Part shown: in pieces, positions 1-9,023 of the stretch
How positions within the stretch are numbered: the stretch's first letter is position 1
Layout: every line of letters starts with the position of its first letter
DNA from: Bacillota bacterium
Lineage (GTDB): Bacteria; Bacillota; Clostridia; Christensenellales; Christensenellaceae
NCBI GenBank assembly: GCA_023408315.1
Contig: JAEYKI010000006.1
Span: 246,397 to 310,396 of the forward strand
Length of the DNA: 64,000 nucleotides
Direction: 5' to 3'
Program-made: the position numbers and the translations under genes
The notes under the pieces: model-generated
Told to the model about the DNA's origin: nothing
The model's input: the letters and a program-made list of their open reading frames with translations, nothing else
The model's database searches: none

Positions 1-428
1 TCGAAAATATGCTCAAGTTCCTCTTCGGAGAGTAGGTCGCCCTCCATGCCGGGCACGTTCTTAACCGTAACTCTGCGGGAAAATTCGGGATTGGAAAGCT
101 CGCCCGCGTGGGTAAGCTGGAACACGATGAGCGCCTTGGGGTTCACTTCCTTCAGTTTCTTGATGAAGTTGGTCAAAGCCTTTACGTTGTGGGGCATAAT
201 CTCCAGTTGGTTCAGCCTGGCCCTGCACTCGCCCGTAATGGTGATAGCCTCCAGGTCAATCAGGCCAAAGTGCCCTTTAAACAGATTCCCGTACCTCTCG
301 CACGTCAGTTCGGAAGGGTTCCCGTCCTTGTCTGCGTCCGAGCATTCCATAGACTGCGCAAAAAAGCGGTTTTCGCATGTGCGCGTCCCTATTTTTATCG
401 GACTTAAAAGCAATTCTTTATCGCCCAT
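1..428 (-). CDS. NADH:flavin oxidoreductase, old yellow enzyme family (N-terminal part, cut by window edge)
   Basis: Only about the first 142 residues are present; the gene runs off the left edge. The translation opens with MGDKELLLSPIKIGTRTCEN, the usual start of an FMN-binding OYE TIM barrel (LxxPIKIG..xxNR), and has VFQLTHAGELSNPEFSRR near residue 110, matching the family QLxHAGR strand. Such enzymes reduce activated C=C bonds with NAD(P)H in the cytoplasm; larger relatives also carry an iron-sulfur domain, which cannot be seen here. An AGGAGATATG-like site lies just upstream of the chosen ATG. It follows the sugar ABC ATPase gene by 34 bases on the same strand, so it is probably the last visible gene of that operon. 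Family sure, substrate unknown. Confidence 0.8.
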   Translation of the reverse strand, partial: MGDKELLLSPIKIGTRTCENRFFAQSMECSDADKDGNPSELTCERYGNLFKGHFGLIDLEAITITGECRARLNQLEIMPHNVKALTNFIKKLKEVNPKALIVFQLTHAGELSNPEFSRRVTVKNVPGMEGDLLSEEELEHIF

Positions 429-462
429 TTTTTCATATCTCCTTTGATGCAAAGTTGCCATT

Positions 463-1959
463 TCAGCAGCCGCCTGTGGCCAGTGTCATAATTTTTTCTT
501 CCTCCAGCTGGTCCCAGTTCAACGCGCCCATAATCTTCCCTTCGTGCATCACCACCACCCGGTCGGACATGGCGATCACCTCGGGAAGCTCGGAGGATAT
601 CATAATAATGCTTACCCCCTCCTGCACCAGGCGGTCCATCAGGCTGTATATTTCATACTTCGCGCCCACGTCTATGCCGCGGGTTGGTTCGTCCAGAATC
701 AAAATTTCGCTCTGGGTTGCCAGCCACTTGGCCAGCACAACCTTTTGCTGGTTTCCGCCGCTGAGGTTCTTGCACCTCTGCGAGGGGCCGGTAGCCGCTA
801 TTTTTAGTTCGGAAATATACCGTTTGGTGATGCCCGATTCTTCCGACCCGTTGATAAACCCGTTGCGTTTGATCTTAGGCCATACGGCTGCGCAAACATT
901 GGTCCTAATATCCAGGTTCAAAAACAAGCCCTGCGTTTTGCGGTCTTCGGTCGCAAATCCTATACGCGCATCCACCGCGCTGCTGGGATGGCGGTGCCGC
1001 CCCTTCTTCCTGCCCTGTTGCACTACCGTGCCGCCGCGCACCGGGTCCGCGCCGAATATAGCGCGCATCACTTCCGTACGGCCCGAGCCCACCAACCCCG
1101 CAAACCCCAATATCTCGCCTTTTTTCACCTCAAAGTTCACGTCGGAGAATTTATCGGAGCACAGGTTTTCCACCTTAAGAACCGTCTCATCCGTAAACGC
1201 ACGGTTGCGGGGGGGAAAGGTGTGCGAAAGATCACGGCCAATCATCTGCCTGATCAGCCAGTTTTTATCAACATTTCCCGTATCTTCATCCGCAATGTAT
1301 TTGCCGTCCCGCAGCACCGTCACACGGTCGCACACCTTGAATATTTCTTCCAACCTGTGCGAGATGTAGATTACCGTAATGCCGTCCGCCTTTAATTTAG
1401 CTATGATTTCAAACAAAATGGCGATTTCACAATCCGTCAGCGCGTCCGTGGGTTCGTCCATCACAATGATCTGCGCCCTGTAAGAAAGCGCCTTTGCAAT
1501 ATCCACCATCTGCTGCATGGCCACGCTGTAATTTTTAACGGGAGCCTTATAATTCTGCAAAACGCCACGGCTGGCGTAGTCCAGCCATTTTGTGGCTTCC
1601 GCGTATTCTTCTTTTTTATTAATAAATTTAAACCTATGCTTCTCATGCCCCAGCATTACGTTCTGGATGGCGTTCAAGTGAGGCACCAGGTTCAGCTCCT
1701 GGTATATGATGGATATGCCGCTGTTGATGGCGTGCTGTGGATCGCTTAAGCAAACGGGCTTGCCGTCTATTTTAATCTCGCCTGCGTCCGGCTTGTATAC
1801 GCCTGCCAGCACCTTCATCAGGGTGGATTTTCCCGCGCCGTTTTCGCCAATCAGCGCGTGCACCTCGCCTTTTTTTATTTTTAGCGTTACATGATCCAGT
1901 GCGTGGACACCCGGAAAATTTTTGCTGATATCATTCATCTCCAAAAAATACTCGCTCAT
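463..1959 (-). CDS. Sugar ABC transporter ATP-binding protein (double NBD, RbsA/MglA type)
   Basis: Protein of 498 residues with two ABC ATPase domains in tandem, the normal arrangement for ribose/galactose-type importers. NBD1 has Walker A GENGAGKST at residues 38-46, the YQELNL Q-loop and VMDEPTDAL Walker B; its signature is SVAMQQ. NBD2 has the glycine-rich GLVGSGRTE loop without the lysine, as is usual in this family, and the signature LSGGNQQ followed by LILDEPTRGID. The start was set at the ATG after an AAAGGAG site; an upstream extension of 28 residues has no ribosome site of its own. It follows the permease gene and should energise uptake with that permease and the binding lipoprotein of the same operon. 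Substrate not readable, probably a pentose or polyol. Confidence 0.92.
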   Translation of the reverse strand: MSEYFLEMNDISKNFPGVHALDHVTLKIKKGEVHALIGENGAGKSTLMKVLAGVYKPDAGEIKIDGKPVCLSDPQHAINSGISIIYQELNLVPHLNAIQNVMLGHEKHRFKFINKKEEYAEATKWLDYASRGVLQNYKAPVKNYSVAMQQMVDIAKALSYRAQIIVMDEPTDALTDCEIAILFEIIAKLKADGITVIYISHRLEEIFKVCDRVTVLRDGKYIADEDTGNVDKNWLIRQMIGRDLSHTFPPRNRAFTDETVLKVENLCSDKFSDVNFEVKKGEILGFAGLVGSGRTEVMRAIFGADPVRGGTVVQQGRKKGRHRHPSSAVDARIGFATEDRKTQGLFLNLDIRTNVCAAVWPKIKRNGFINGSEESGITKRYISELKIAATGPSQRCKNLSGGNQQKVVLAKWLATQSEILILDEPTRGIDVGAKYEIYSLMDRLVQEGVSIIMISSELPEVIAMSDRVVVMHEGKIMGALNWDQLEEEKIMTLATGGC

Positions 1960-2002
1960 GAATGCTCCTTTCTGCTTTTCCCTTTCAAAATCCGGATGCC
2001 GC

Positions 2003-2983
2003 CTATTTGTTCTTCCTCTGAATGAGCACTGCAACCAGCACAATCAATCCCTTGATGACCATCTGGAAATATGGGTCCGCGCCCATAATATTAAGCATGT
2101 TGTTCATAACCGCCATAATCAGAACGCCCGCAAGGGTACCCAGCAGGTTGCCCGTGCCGCCCGACATGGCCGTTCCGCCAATAACAACCGCCGCAATGGA
2201 ATCCAGGTCATACCCCGTGCTGCCGTTGGGTTCGCCCACGCGCACGCGCGCCGCCAGCATAATGCCCGCAATGGCTGCCGTGAGGCCGCACAGCATATAC
2301 GCAATAATCTTGTTTTTGTCAACCTTAATGCCCGAAAGCCTAGCCGCTTCGCGGTTGCTGCCGATGGCGTATAAATGCCTGCCAAATATGGTTTTGTGCA
2401 GCAGGATAACAAATATCACCATCAAACCGGCAAACAGAATGATTGGGTAGGGAATCGCGCCAAACAGGGATTCGGAACCAAACGCCTTCCAGAAGGGAGT
2501 TACGGTGCCGCCCGGCGCGCCCTTTGTGTAAATATAGTTGATGCCCTTTAAAACCTGCGCCATACCAAGCGTAATAATAAATGGTTCCACGTTGCGGAAC
2601 ACGATCATAATACCGTTTATCAGCCCAATGCCAAGGCCAATGCCCAAAATCATGAGCACAACCCACCAGACTGCGTCCGGGTTGCCGGATTTCATCAGCG
2701 AATCGCTCATGCGCGCCAGCACGCAGGCGGATATGGCCATTGTGCCCGTAACCGAAAGGTCTATGCCGCCAATCAGAAGCACTACTGTCATGCCTATGCT
2801 GACCACGCCCACAATGGAAAGCTGCCTAAGCAGGTTTGCCACGTTTGTAAATGTGGGGAATATGCTGGGCGAAGCAATGGATGCAATCACGCACAGCGCA
2901 ATCAGGGCCAAATATGGGCCTACAATTGGATTATCAAAAAAATTCCGGGCAGATAAGCTGCGATTCCTTAAAGATTTTTCCAC
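2003..2983 (-). CDS. Sugar ABC transporter permease (RbsC family)
   Basis: Hydrophobic protein of 326 residues with about eight to ten membrane segments and the BPD_transp_2 fold seen in RbsC, XylH and AraH. Recognisable stretches are IGMTVVLLIGGIDLSVT, ANGIMI-like loops and GGTAMSGGTGNLLGTLAG, which is the conserved loop that contacts the ATPase. A GTG start is chosen because AAAAAGGAG lies eight bases before it; the in-frame ATG 21 codons upstream would add a charged tail and has no such site. It sits between the dehydrogenase gene and the ATPase gene. It forms the membrane channel of the importer encoded by this operon. Confidence 0.92.
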   Translation of the reverse strand: MEKSLRNRSLSARNFFDNPIVGPYLALIALCVIASIASPSIFPTFTNVANLLRQLSIVGVVSIGMTVVLLIGGIDLSVTGTMAISACVLARMSDSLMKSGNPDAVWWVVLMILGIGLGIGLINGIMIVFRNVEPFIITLGMAQVLKGINYIYTKGAPGGTVTPFWKAFGSESLFGAIPYPIILFAGLMVIFVILLHKTIFGRHLYAIGSNREAARLSGIKVDKNKIIAYMLCGLTAAIAGIMLAARVRVGEPNGSTGYDLDSIAAVVIGGTAMSGGTGNLLGTLAGVLIMAVMNNMLNIMGADPYFQMVIKGLIVLVAVLIQRKNK

Positions 2984-3055
2984 TTGTGTATCTCCTTTTT
3001 CAATTTGCCCGCCCGGGGGAAAATCTGCTTTTGCCTTCGGGCGCATAGGCTTATT

Positions 3056-4126
3056 TTACTTGTACAAAACAATCCGTTCTTTAATAGAAGGGCTTACCAG
3101 CACCTTCACGAGTTTCTGGTTTTTGCGAATCTCGTTTAAGGCCTGCTCAAGTTCCTCCAGCGGGACGATCATGGAAATAAGAGGCGTGGGGTCAATCATA
3201 TTATAACGCAAAAGGGTGATTGCGTCCCCCCAGTCGTACCCTATTCCGGCGCAGCTTCCGCTGATCTTCTTCTCCTCCAGCACAAATTTTGCGGGCGGCA
3301 GGGAAGCATAATCATCGTCCGCGCATATGCCAAAGGCTTCCAGCTTTCCGCCCCGGCGCAGCATCCTGAACGCCTGTTCGTAGGTTTTGGAACTTCCGAC
3401 TGCTTCCAGTACGTAATCGGCTCCAATTCCGTTGGTAAGTTTCATAACTTCGGCTATCGCGTCGGGGGTTTTGGTGATATCAATCACAAAATCTGCCGCG
3501 CCCATTTTTAAAGCCATTTCCAGACGTTCAGCATTATCGCCCACCACAATCACAGGCGCAGCGCCCCTGATCTTCGCCAGCTTTGCATGGATAATTCCCA
3601 GGCCGCAGCCAATCACCACAACGCTTCTTGCAATGTGGCAGTCCATTTTTTTGGATGCGTTCAGGCAGGCGGTCAGCGGTTCTATAAACGCAGCTTTCTG
3701 GTCGCTCACTTCATCCGGGATGACGTAGAGATTCTTCCAGGGTACTTTTACATATTCCGCATAGGCGCCGTTTACATGGATTCCTATCTGCGTAAAATCA
3801 GAGCATAAAAGCGGCTCGCCAATACGGCAATGGTAGCAGGTTCCGCAGGGTACGCAGATGTCCGCCGCAACGCGGTCGCCAACCTTGAGGCCCTTTGCAT
3901 TTTTGCCCAGTTCTTCAATCACGCCGCAAAATTCATGGCCGGTTGTAAGAGGAAGTAATTTAACCTCGTCCGCATATTTTCCTGTATAAGAACCCCAGTC
4001 CGAACCGCAGATGCCGCAATAAGTTACCTTCACCAATGCGTCGTTGTCCGTAATCTCCGGAACCGGGACTTCCTTTAATGCAAAATGGTACGGTTTTTCA
4101 AGTACCTGCGCTCTCATGGTTTTCAT
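3056..4126 (-). CDS. Zinc-dependent alcohol/polyol dehydrogenase (MDR superfamily)
   Basis: A 356-residue medium-chain dehydrogenase. The catalytic zinc site is visible as CGICGSD (Cys37) and GHEF (His64-Glu65). The structural zinc site is the four-cysteine lobe at about residues 94, 97, 100 and 108. The nucleotide-binding turn reads GCGLGI, with isoleucine in place of the usual last glycine. Family members such as sorbitol, threonine and galactitol dehydrogenases oxidise a secondary alcohol with NAD(P). Placed between an isomerase gene and the permease of a sugar importer, it most likely oxidises the imported polyol to a ketose for the FGGY kinase encoded on the opposite strand. AGGGGG precedes the ATG. 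Exact substrate unknown. Confidence 0.85.
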   Translation of the reverse strand: MKTMRAQVLEKPYHFALKEVPVPEITDNDALVKVTYCGICGSDWGSYTGKYADEVKLLPLTTGHEFCGVIEELGKNAKGLKVGDRVAADICVPCGTCYHCRIGEPLLCSDFTQIGIHVNGAYAEYVKVPWKNLYVIPDEVSDQKAAFIEPLTACLNASKKMDCHIARSVVVIGCGLGIIHAKLAKIRGAAPVIVVGDNAERLEMALKMGAADFVIDITKTPDAIAEVMKLTNGIGADYVLEAVGSSKTYEQAFRMLRRGGKLEAFGICADDDYASLPPAKFVLEEKKISGSCAGIGYDWGDAITLLRYNMIDPTPLISMIVPLEELEQALNEIRKNQKLVKVLVSPSIKERIVLYK

Positions 4127-4142
4127 TGTATTTGCCCCCTTT

Positions 4143-5123
4143 TTATTTGGTAAACAGTTTGTCGCTTCTGCCCTCGTAGGGCGCCTCTATCATCAGCGGC
4201 TTTAAAAACGATATCGTCTTTTTTACGCCGTCCATGCGGCTCATCAGAACGTCTTCGTGTTCATAGTTGAACACGTAATCGTACCCAACCAGGTACAGTT
4301 CGGAGATCAGCTTCTTCCAGTCCACACTGCCCCAGCCGGGGATGCGGAACCTGAACGAGCGGTCCAGCCTGCCCCAGCCGTCCGCCATATACATGTTATA
4401 GCCGCCCTTTGGCATGTTGTGCTCCACAATTTCGCAATCCTTTGCGTGCACCAGAATAATGCGGCCGCGGAGCTCGTCAATAAATGTTTGCAGGTTAATG
4501 CCTGCAAACAGGATGTTTGCCGGGTCCAGGTTAATGCCCAGCGCAGGGTGGTGATCCGTTATTTCTAAAATCCGCAATGCGGACTGCGTGTCGTATATTA
4601 TGTTGTTGGGATGCGGCTCAAATGCAATTTTTACGCCGTATTCCCTGTATTTGTCCAAAATGGGCACATACTTTTCTATAAATTGTTCTTCTTCGTGCTT
4701 CCAGCCGTCCGGGTATGGCCAGTCGTTGATGTGGCCGAAATTTTCGATGCCGGAGAACGCCACAACCGCAGGCACCTCCAGCGCGTTTGCCATCTGTGCG
4801 GATAAAATCATGCTCTTTGTGCCGAATGCAACTTTTTCTTCCTTTGTTCCTGGGCATATGCTGTCCGTATCCTGGCCATATGGCCCCATAACCAGCAGCG
4901 AATCCGCGTGGTTGCTCACAGAAGAGATGAACAGGCCGCGGTCCTCCACCATCTTTTTCAGTTTTTTTGCGTTATCCCCTTTAAGTACTTCTTCCGCGTC
5001 CACCTGGCCGTTTCCGGTATAGGCGGGAATCTCCACGCATTCGTATCCGTATCTGGCGGCAAGCTCAACCACTTCTTCCAGTGGTTTTTCAGAATAATTT
5101 ACCGCGCAAAATCCAACTTTCAC
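4143..5123 (-). CDS. Sugar phosphate isomerase/epimerase, TIM-barrel (AP endonuclease 2 fold)
   Basis: The 326-residue product begins MKVGFCAVNYSEKPLEEVVE and has the metal-binding carboxylates and histidines of the xylose-isomerase-like barrel: FEPHP near residue 184, NLDPAN near 215, a VHAKD stretch near 245 and a late NYEHED glutamate. These proteins isomerise or epimerise free or phosphorylated sugars, or dehydrate inositol derivatives, with a divalent metal. The gene lies between the binding-lipoprotein gene and the dehydrogenase gene, 16 bases from the latter, so it is part of the catabolic branch of this operon. Family assignment is firm; the reaction is not determined. Confidence 0.82.
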   Translation of the reverse strand: MKVGFCAVNYSEKPLEEVVELAARYGYECVEIPAYTGNGQVDAEEVLKGDNAKKLKKMVEDRGLFISSVSNHADSLLVMGPYGQDTDSICPGTKEEKVAFGTKSMILSAQMANALEVPAVVAFSGIENFGHINDWPYPDGWKHEEEQFIEKYVPILDKYREYGVKIAFEPHPNNIIYDTQSALRILEITDHHPALGINLDPANILFAGINLQTFIDELRGRIILVHAKDCEIVEHNMPKGGYNMYMADGWGRLDRSFRFRIPGWGSVDWKKLISELYLVGYDYVFNYEHEDVLMSRMDGVKKTISFLKPLMIEAPYEGRSDKLFTK

Positions 5124-5243
5124 TCTTTGTGCCCCCTTCTCCCAGGAAATGAAAACTAATTATAACAGAAAGGCTTTTTTATGGCCGCCCAGGTCCTAAT
5201 GGACCGGGGCGGCCAAAACAGTAGTACTTAGCTCATTGCTTGC

Positions 5244-6362
5244 TTAGAACGTCCAGTCGTAATCGTCTCCATCCGGAATCAGGTACTGGTCCACATTGTC
5301 CTTGGTTACAACAACAGAATCCATGATAACAGATTTGCCGGCCGGAGGATTGCCCTGCAGGCATGCAATAGCCTGGTGCAGCGCGTCCACGCTTGCAGCA
5401 CAGGGGAACTGTGTCAGGCCAACGGCTTTGCCTTCTTTAATAAGTTTGCATACGCCGTTGATACCGTCCGCGTTTACAATCAGGATGCCTTCATCCTGCC
5501 TGCCTGCTTCTGTAATGGCATCCCATGCGCCCAGCGTTACGCCGCCGTCCTGGGAAAGTATGCCGTCTAGCTGTCCCTTGCCGTATTTGGTCAGGCAGTC
5601 TTCCATAAATGCCTTGCCCTTGCTTACTTCAAAGTCTGTGTATTGGCGGGCAACAATTTTGATATCCGGGTATTTGGAAAGTACGGAATCCCAGCCTTTT
5701 TTGTTCAGGTTGTCCGTGCTGGAACCGGCCATGGAGTCAAGCGCAATCAGGTTGCCCTTGGCAGAGCCGTTTTTGGCCGTTAAAGCGTCCACCATCATCT
5801 GGGCCATCAATTCCGCGTTATGTTCGTCCGAATAGCCTACAAATGTTGTGTACTGTTCTGTGGTTGCATGGCGGTCAAAGATGATTACCGGAATACCGGC
5901 TTCGTATGCCTTTTCAATGCCGGGGTTCACAGCGTCTTCCACGCAGGGCGTAATCAGGATCGCGTCCAGATTCTGCTGCAGCATCATTTCAATGTTGCTG
6001 TTCTGTGTATTTGCGTCGTCGTGTGCGTCCGTCTCAACAATGGTTACGTTCAGCTTCTTTGCTTCGTCCATCAGCATCTGCCGCATCTTAACGCGCCAGC
6101 TGTTGGATACGGACGCATTTGCAAAGCCAATCCTGTATTCCTTGTCGGGCGTAGACCATTTGATCGGGCCTTCCGCTGCAGCAGCGGAAGCGGGTGCGGC
6201 TTCGGAAGAAGCAGGCGCAGCGCTGGTTGCAGCAGCTTCGGAAGAAGCGGGGGCAACGCTGGTCGCAGCTGCCGAGCTGGCCGCGGGCGTACCGCTGCAT
6301 GCCGTAAATGCGAACACAGCCGCAACTGCAATGCAGAGCACTAGAAAGGTCATTTTTTTCAT
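5244..6362 (-). CDS. Sugar ABC transporter substrate-binding lipoprotein (RbsB family)
   Basis: The 372-residue protein has a lysine-starting signal peptide ending in the lipobox FTAC-S, so the cysteine near residue 21 would be lipidated. An Ala/Ser-rich spacer with repeated SSEAA units follows up to about residue 60. The mature part is a type I periplasmic binding fold: IGFANASVSNSWRVKM, NIEMMLQQNLDAILITP and GIPVIIFDRH are typical of ribose/galactose binders. The start is the ATG eight bases after GGAGG; an ATG five codons earlier overlaps that site. It is the first gene of the minus-strand operon and captures the substrate for the permease and ATPase downstream. Confidence 0.92.
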   Translation of the reverse strand: MKKMTFLVLCIAVAAVFAFTACSGTPAASSAAATSVAPASSEAAATSAAPASSEAAPASAAAAEGPIKWSTPDKEYRIGFANASVSNSWRVKMRQMLMDEAKKLNVTIVETDAHDDANTQNSNIEMMLQQNLDAILITPCVEDAVNPGIEKAYEAGIPVIIFDRHATTEQYTTFVGYSDEHNAELMAQMMVDALTAKNGSAKGNLIALDSMAGSSTDNLNKKGWDSVLSKYPDIKIVARQYTDFEVSKGKAFMEDCLTKYGKGQLDGILSQDGGVTLGAWDAITEAGRQDEGILIVNADGINGVCKLIKEGKAVGLTQFPCAASVDALHQAIACLQGNPPAGKSVIMDSVVVTKDNVDQYLIPDGDDYDWTF

Positions 6363-6680
6363 GGTTTTTTCCTCCATTTTTTTGAATCATTTATGGTCAG
6401 GTTTTTAAAAAAAGGCGTGTTGCTTTTTGAGCCCGGGCGCAAACAAACACCAGCAGCGCGGCGCCTTTGCCGCCAGCATCCGGATACGACATCTTTGGTT
6501 TTTCCTATGCTTTTTTCTCTTGGGTTCTCTTTTGATATTTATATAAATTTATTTTTATTTATTATTTTTTTTATTTTTTTATTATTCTAATTCTTAAAAC
6601 AAAAAAATGCAAGATTTATTTATAGATTTATTTGATTTTTTTTTAAGGTTTTGGTAGTATAAGGATAATAAAACTGGGAA
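6363..6680. promoter_or_regulatory. Divergent intergenic region between the sugar importer operon and the deoR operon
   Basis: No gene is seen in these 318 bases. The half next to deoR is extremely A/T-rich (about 6539-6665), with long T runs, and should hold the divergent promoters and the DeoR operator. I could not fix a convincing -35/-10 pair for either direction. The half next to the binding-lipoprotein gene is GC-rich. Read on the minus strand it contains a GCCCGGGC palindrome and then AACACGCC followed by seven T (6403-6475), which could be a leader hairpin or terminator. Confidence 0.5.
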
Positions 6681-7493
6681 ATGCGGAAAAAGTACATGTT
6701 TAAGGCAGAACGTTTGCAAAAAATAAAGGAAATCATATACGACCGAAAACAGGTGGACGTACTGACACTGAGTGAAATACTGGGCGTTTCGGACGTTACT
6801 GTCCGCAGCGACCTGGAACAATTGGAACAGACCGGCTTTATCACCCGCATGCACGGCGGAGCCGTATTGAACGAATCCTCCACCCGCCAGACAGTCGTGA
6901 ACGAGGCACTCTCCTGCCAGAACGTTGAGTATGATAAAACCAAAGAAGAAATAGGAAAAATTGCCGCCAGCCTTATACAGGAACGCGAATGGGTGTTCCT
7001 GGGGCCGGGCACCACTTGTTATTATATTGCAAAAGAACTTCTGCAGCGCAAGAGCATCAATATTCTTACCAATAACTTTTATGTGGTCAACGTTCTGTTT
7101 GCCAATCCGTCCGTCAACGTAATCGTAGCCGGGGGCCAGATAAACCACGATACCGGCTCCACCTACGGGGACATCTTTTCCCGCAGCATAGAAAACATTT
7201 TTTTCAGCAAAGCCTTTTTTTCTGTGGGCGGCGTGGATGCAAACGCCGGGTACACGGTTTCCTCTGCGGGCGAGATGGAACTGATACGCGCTGTTTCCGC
7301 CAAAACACAGGAACTCATATACGCCATAGACCACACAAAGTTCGGCAGTATATCGTTCATGCAGATAGGTGGCCTGGATATGGCCAAAACCGTAATCTCC
7401 AACGATAAAATGCCCACAAGCTTTAAAAAATATTATTTTGAAAACGGTATCCGCGTGTATACGTCATACGACCTGGCGCCTCTTGCCTTATAG
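6681..7493 (+). CDS. DeoR-family transcriptional regulator
   Basis: A 270-residue cytoplasmic repressor of the DeoR/GlpR type. Residues 6-60 form the winged helix (FKAERLQKIKEIIYDRKQVD, then LSEILGVSDVTVRSDLEQLE and the wing MHGGA). The C-terminal sugar-sensing domain shows GPGTTCYYIAKEL, ILTNNFYVVN and AGGQINHDTGST, the phosphate-sugar pocket of the family. An alternative start is the next ATG at 6696, giving MFKAERLQK, which is closer to the usual DeoR beginning. It is followed by an ABC ATPase and a sugar kinase and faces the importer operon, so it probably controls both in response to the phosphorylated substrate. Confidence 0.9.
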   Translation: MRKKYMFKAERLQKIKEIIYDRKQVDVLTLSEILGVSDVTVRSDLEQLEQTGFITRMHGGAVLNESSTRQTVVNEALSCQNVEYDKTKEEIGKIAASLIQEREWVFLGPGTTCYYIAKELLQRKSINILTNNFYVVNVLFANPSVNVIVAGGQINHDTGSTYGDIFSRSIENIFFSKAFFSVGGVDANAGYTVSSAGEMELIRAVSAKTQELIYAIDHTKFGSISFMQIGGLDMAKTVISNDKMPTSFKKYYFENGIRVYTSYDLAPLAL

Positions 7494-7524
7494 GCAGCGC
7501 CCATCCGGACAGAGGGACCCTACT

Positions 7525-9000
7525 ATGCAGCCTGCACTGTTGGAAATTCAGAATATATCCAAAAATTTCGGCAGCCTATCCGTGCTGAACGGCCTTTCCC
7601 TGTCCGCCAGCCGGGGAGAAATCCACGGCCTGGTGGGAGGCAACGCGGAGGGCAAGAGCACGCTTTGCAGAATACTGGCAGGCCTGGAGCAGCCCGACGA
7701 AGGGCGCATTCTTTTGGATGGAAAACCGGCGCGTATCCGCAGCCGCAGCGTGTCCGAGGCTCTGGGCGTCAGCATCTGCCTGCACGAAATAGAGCTCTTT
7801 GGGGATCTGACCATTTTTGAAAATATTATTCTGGGCAAAGAAAACCGGCTGTATGGCCGCCACATCTTCATGCCCCGCAAACATACGCTTTTGGATTCCG
7901 CCCTGCAGATTATGGGAGAGCTTGGGCTTGGTATTGATCCTCACGCCAAAGCGGCAAACCTTTCGGAGGGCGAATACCAGCTGATTCAGATCGCTAAGGC
8001 GCTGGCGGGCAATTCCCGCCTGATCATACTGGATGAGGCCACTTCCCTTTTAACCAAGTCCGAGACCGAAACCGTTTTCCGCGTTTTGCACAGGCTGGCG
8101 GCAGAAGGCAAATGCATCCTCTTTATATCCCACCAGATCGATTTCATTTTAAACCACTGCAACCGCGTCTCCATCATCCGGCAAGGCAGCATATTGGACA
8201 CCTTCCCCGTAGAAACGGCGCGCACGCTGCCGCTGACAGAGCTGATGACCGGATACTCCTTTGAGTTCCGTTATCCCAAATTCCCTCTGCAGCCGGGCGG
8301 CCCTGTGCTGCGCGTGGACGATATTTCGGCAGGCATCTTAAAGAACATCTCCTTCACCCTGTACCAGGGTGAAATCGTGGGCATAGCGGGCCTGGTTGGC
8401 TCGGGCCGCTCCACCCTGATGAAGGCCATCACCGGCTACCGCAAGCTGGACAGCGGCAAAATAGAACTCACAGGCCACCAGACCGGGCGCAGGATACACC
8501 AGTATTTCGGCATTGTGCCGGACGATTACAACGTATCAGCCATGTTCAATAAATTATCCATTGCGCGTAATATCACGGTTTCCAACCTGCGCCGCGTGGC
8601 AAAGGATTTCATGGTCTCCACCCAGCGCGAAAACATATACGCGCGCGATATGGTGGAACGCCTGGGGATTGCCAATGCGGACGTGGGCCGCGCGCCCGTG
8701 CACCTGAGCGCCGGCAACAAGCAAAAGGTTGTTATCTCCCGCTCCATCTTTCTGAATTCGGATATTTTCCTGTTCGATGAGCCTACGCAGAATTTAAGCT
8801 CGGTATGCAAGCTGGAAATATACAATATATTGAACGCGCTGGCCCGCAAAGGCGCTGCCATTATTATGATCTCTTCGGATTTTTCCGAGCTGCTGGGGAT
8901 GTGCAACCGTATTATTATGCTCAAAAATGGACGGCAGGTAGGCATTCGAAACAGCCAGGACATCGATTTTGAATACCTGTACGGCCAAACAAACCAGTAA
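7525..9000 (+). CDS. Second sugar ABC ATP-binding protein (double NBD) with divergent motifs
   Basis: The 491-residue protein resembles RbsA/MglA with two NBDs, but several motifs are altered. NBD1 keeps Walker A (GGNAEGKST, residues 38-46) and Walker B (IILDEATSLL). Its Q-loop has LHEIEL, with His instead of Gln, and its signature reads LSEGEYQ. NBD2 has GLVGSGRST and LSAGNKQ. No permease or binding protein lies beside it: the upstream neighbour is the DeoR regulator and the downstream one the FGGY kinase. It may be an alternative ATPase for the divergent importer or a regulatory ATPase; this is inference. The start ATG at 7525 lies shortly after AGAGGG; longer upstream extensions would overlap deoR. 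Confidence 0.85.
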   Translation: MQPALLEIQNISKNFGSLSVLNGLSLSASRGEIHGLVGGNAEGKSTLCRILAGLEQPDEGRILLDGKPARIRSRSVSEALGVSICLHEIELFGDLTIFENIILGKENRLYGRHIFMPRKHTLLDSALQIMGELGLGIDPHAKAANLSEGEYQLIQIAKALAGNSRLIILDEATSLLTKSETETVFRVLHRLAAEGKCILFISHQIDFILNHCNRVSIIRQGSILDTFPVETARTLPLTELMTGYSFEFRYPKFPLQPGGPVLRVDDISAGILKNISFTLYQGEIVGIAGLVGSGRSTLMKAITGYRKLDSGKIELTGHQTGRRIHQYFGIVPDDYNVSAMFNKLSIARNITVSNLRRVAKDFMVSTQRENIYARDMVERLGIANADVGRAPVHLSAGNKQKVVISRSIFLNSDIFLFDEPTQNLSSVCKLEIYNILNALARKGAAIIMISSDFSELLGMCNRIIMLKNGRQVGIRNSQDIDFEYLYGQTNQ

Positions 9001-9023
9001 AATAACATTTTAGGGAGGCAACC

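Noticed and set aside
377..1369. 330-codon plus-strand frame over the sugar ABC ATPase gene
   Set aside because: The minus strand there carries complete ABC motifs and a proper ribosome site. The plus frame has serine-rich antisense composition and no known motif.
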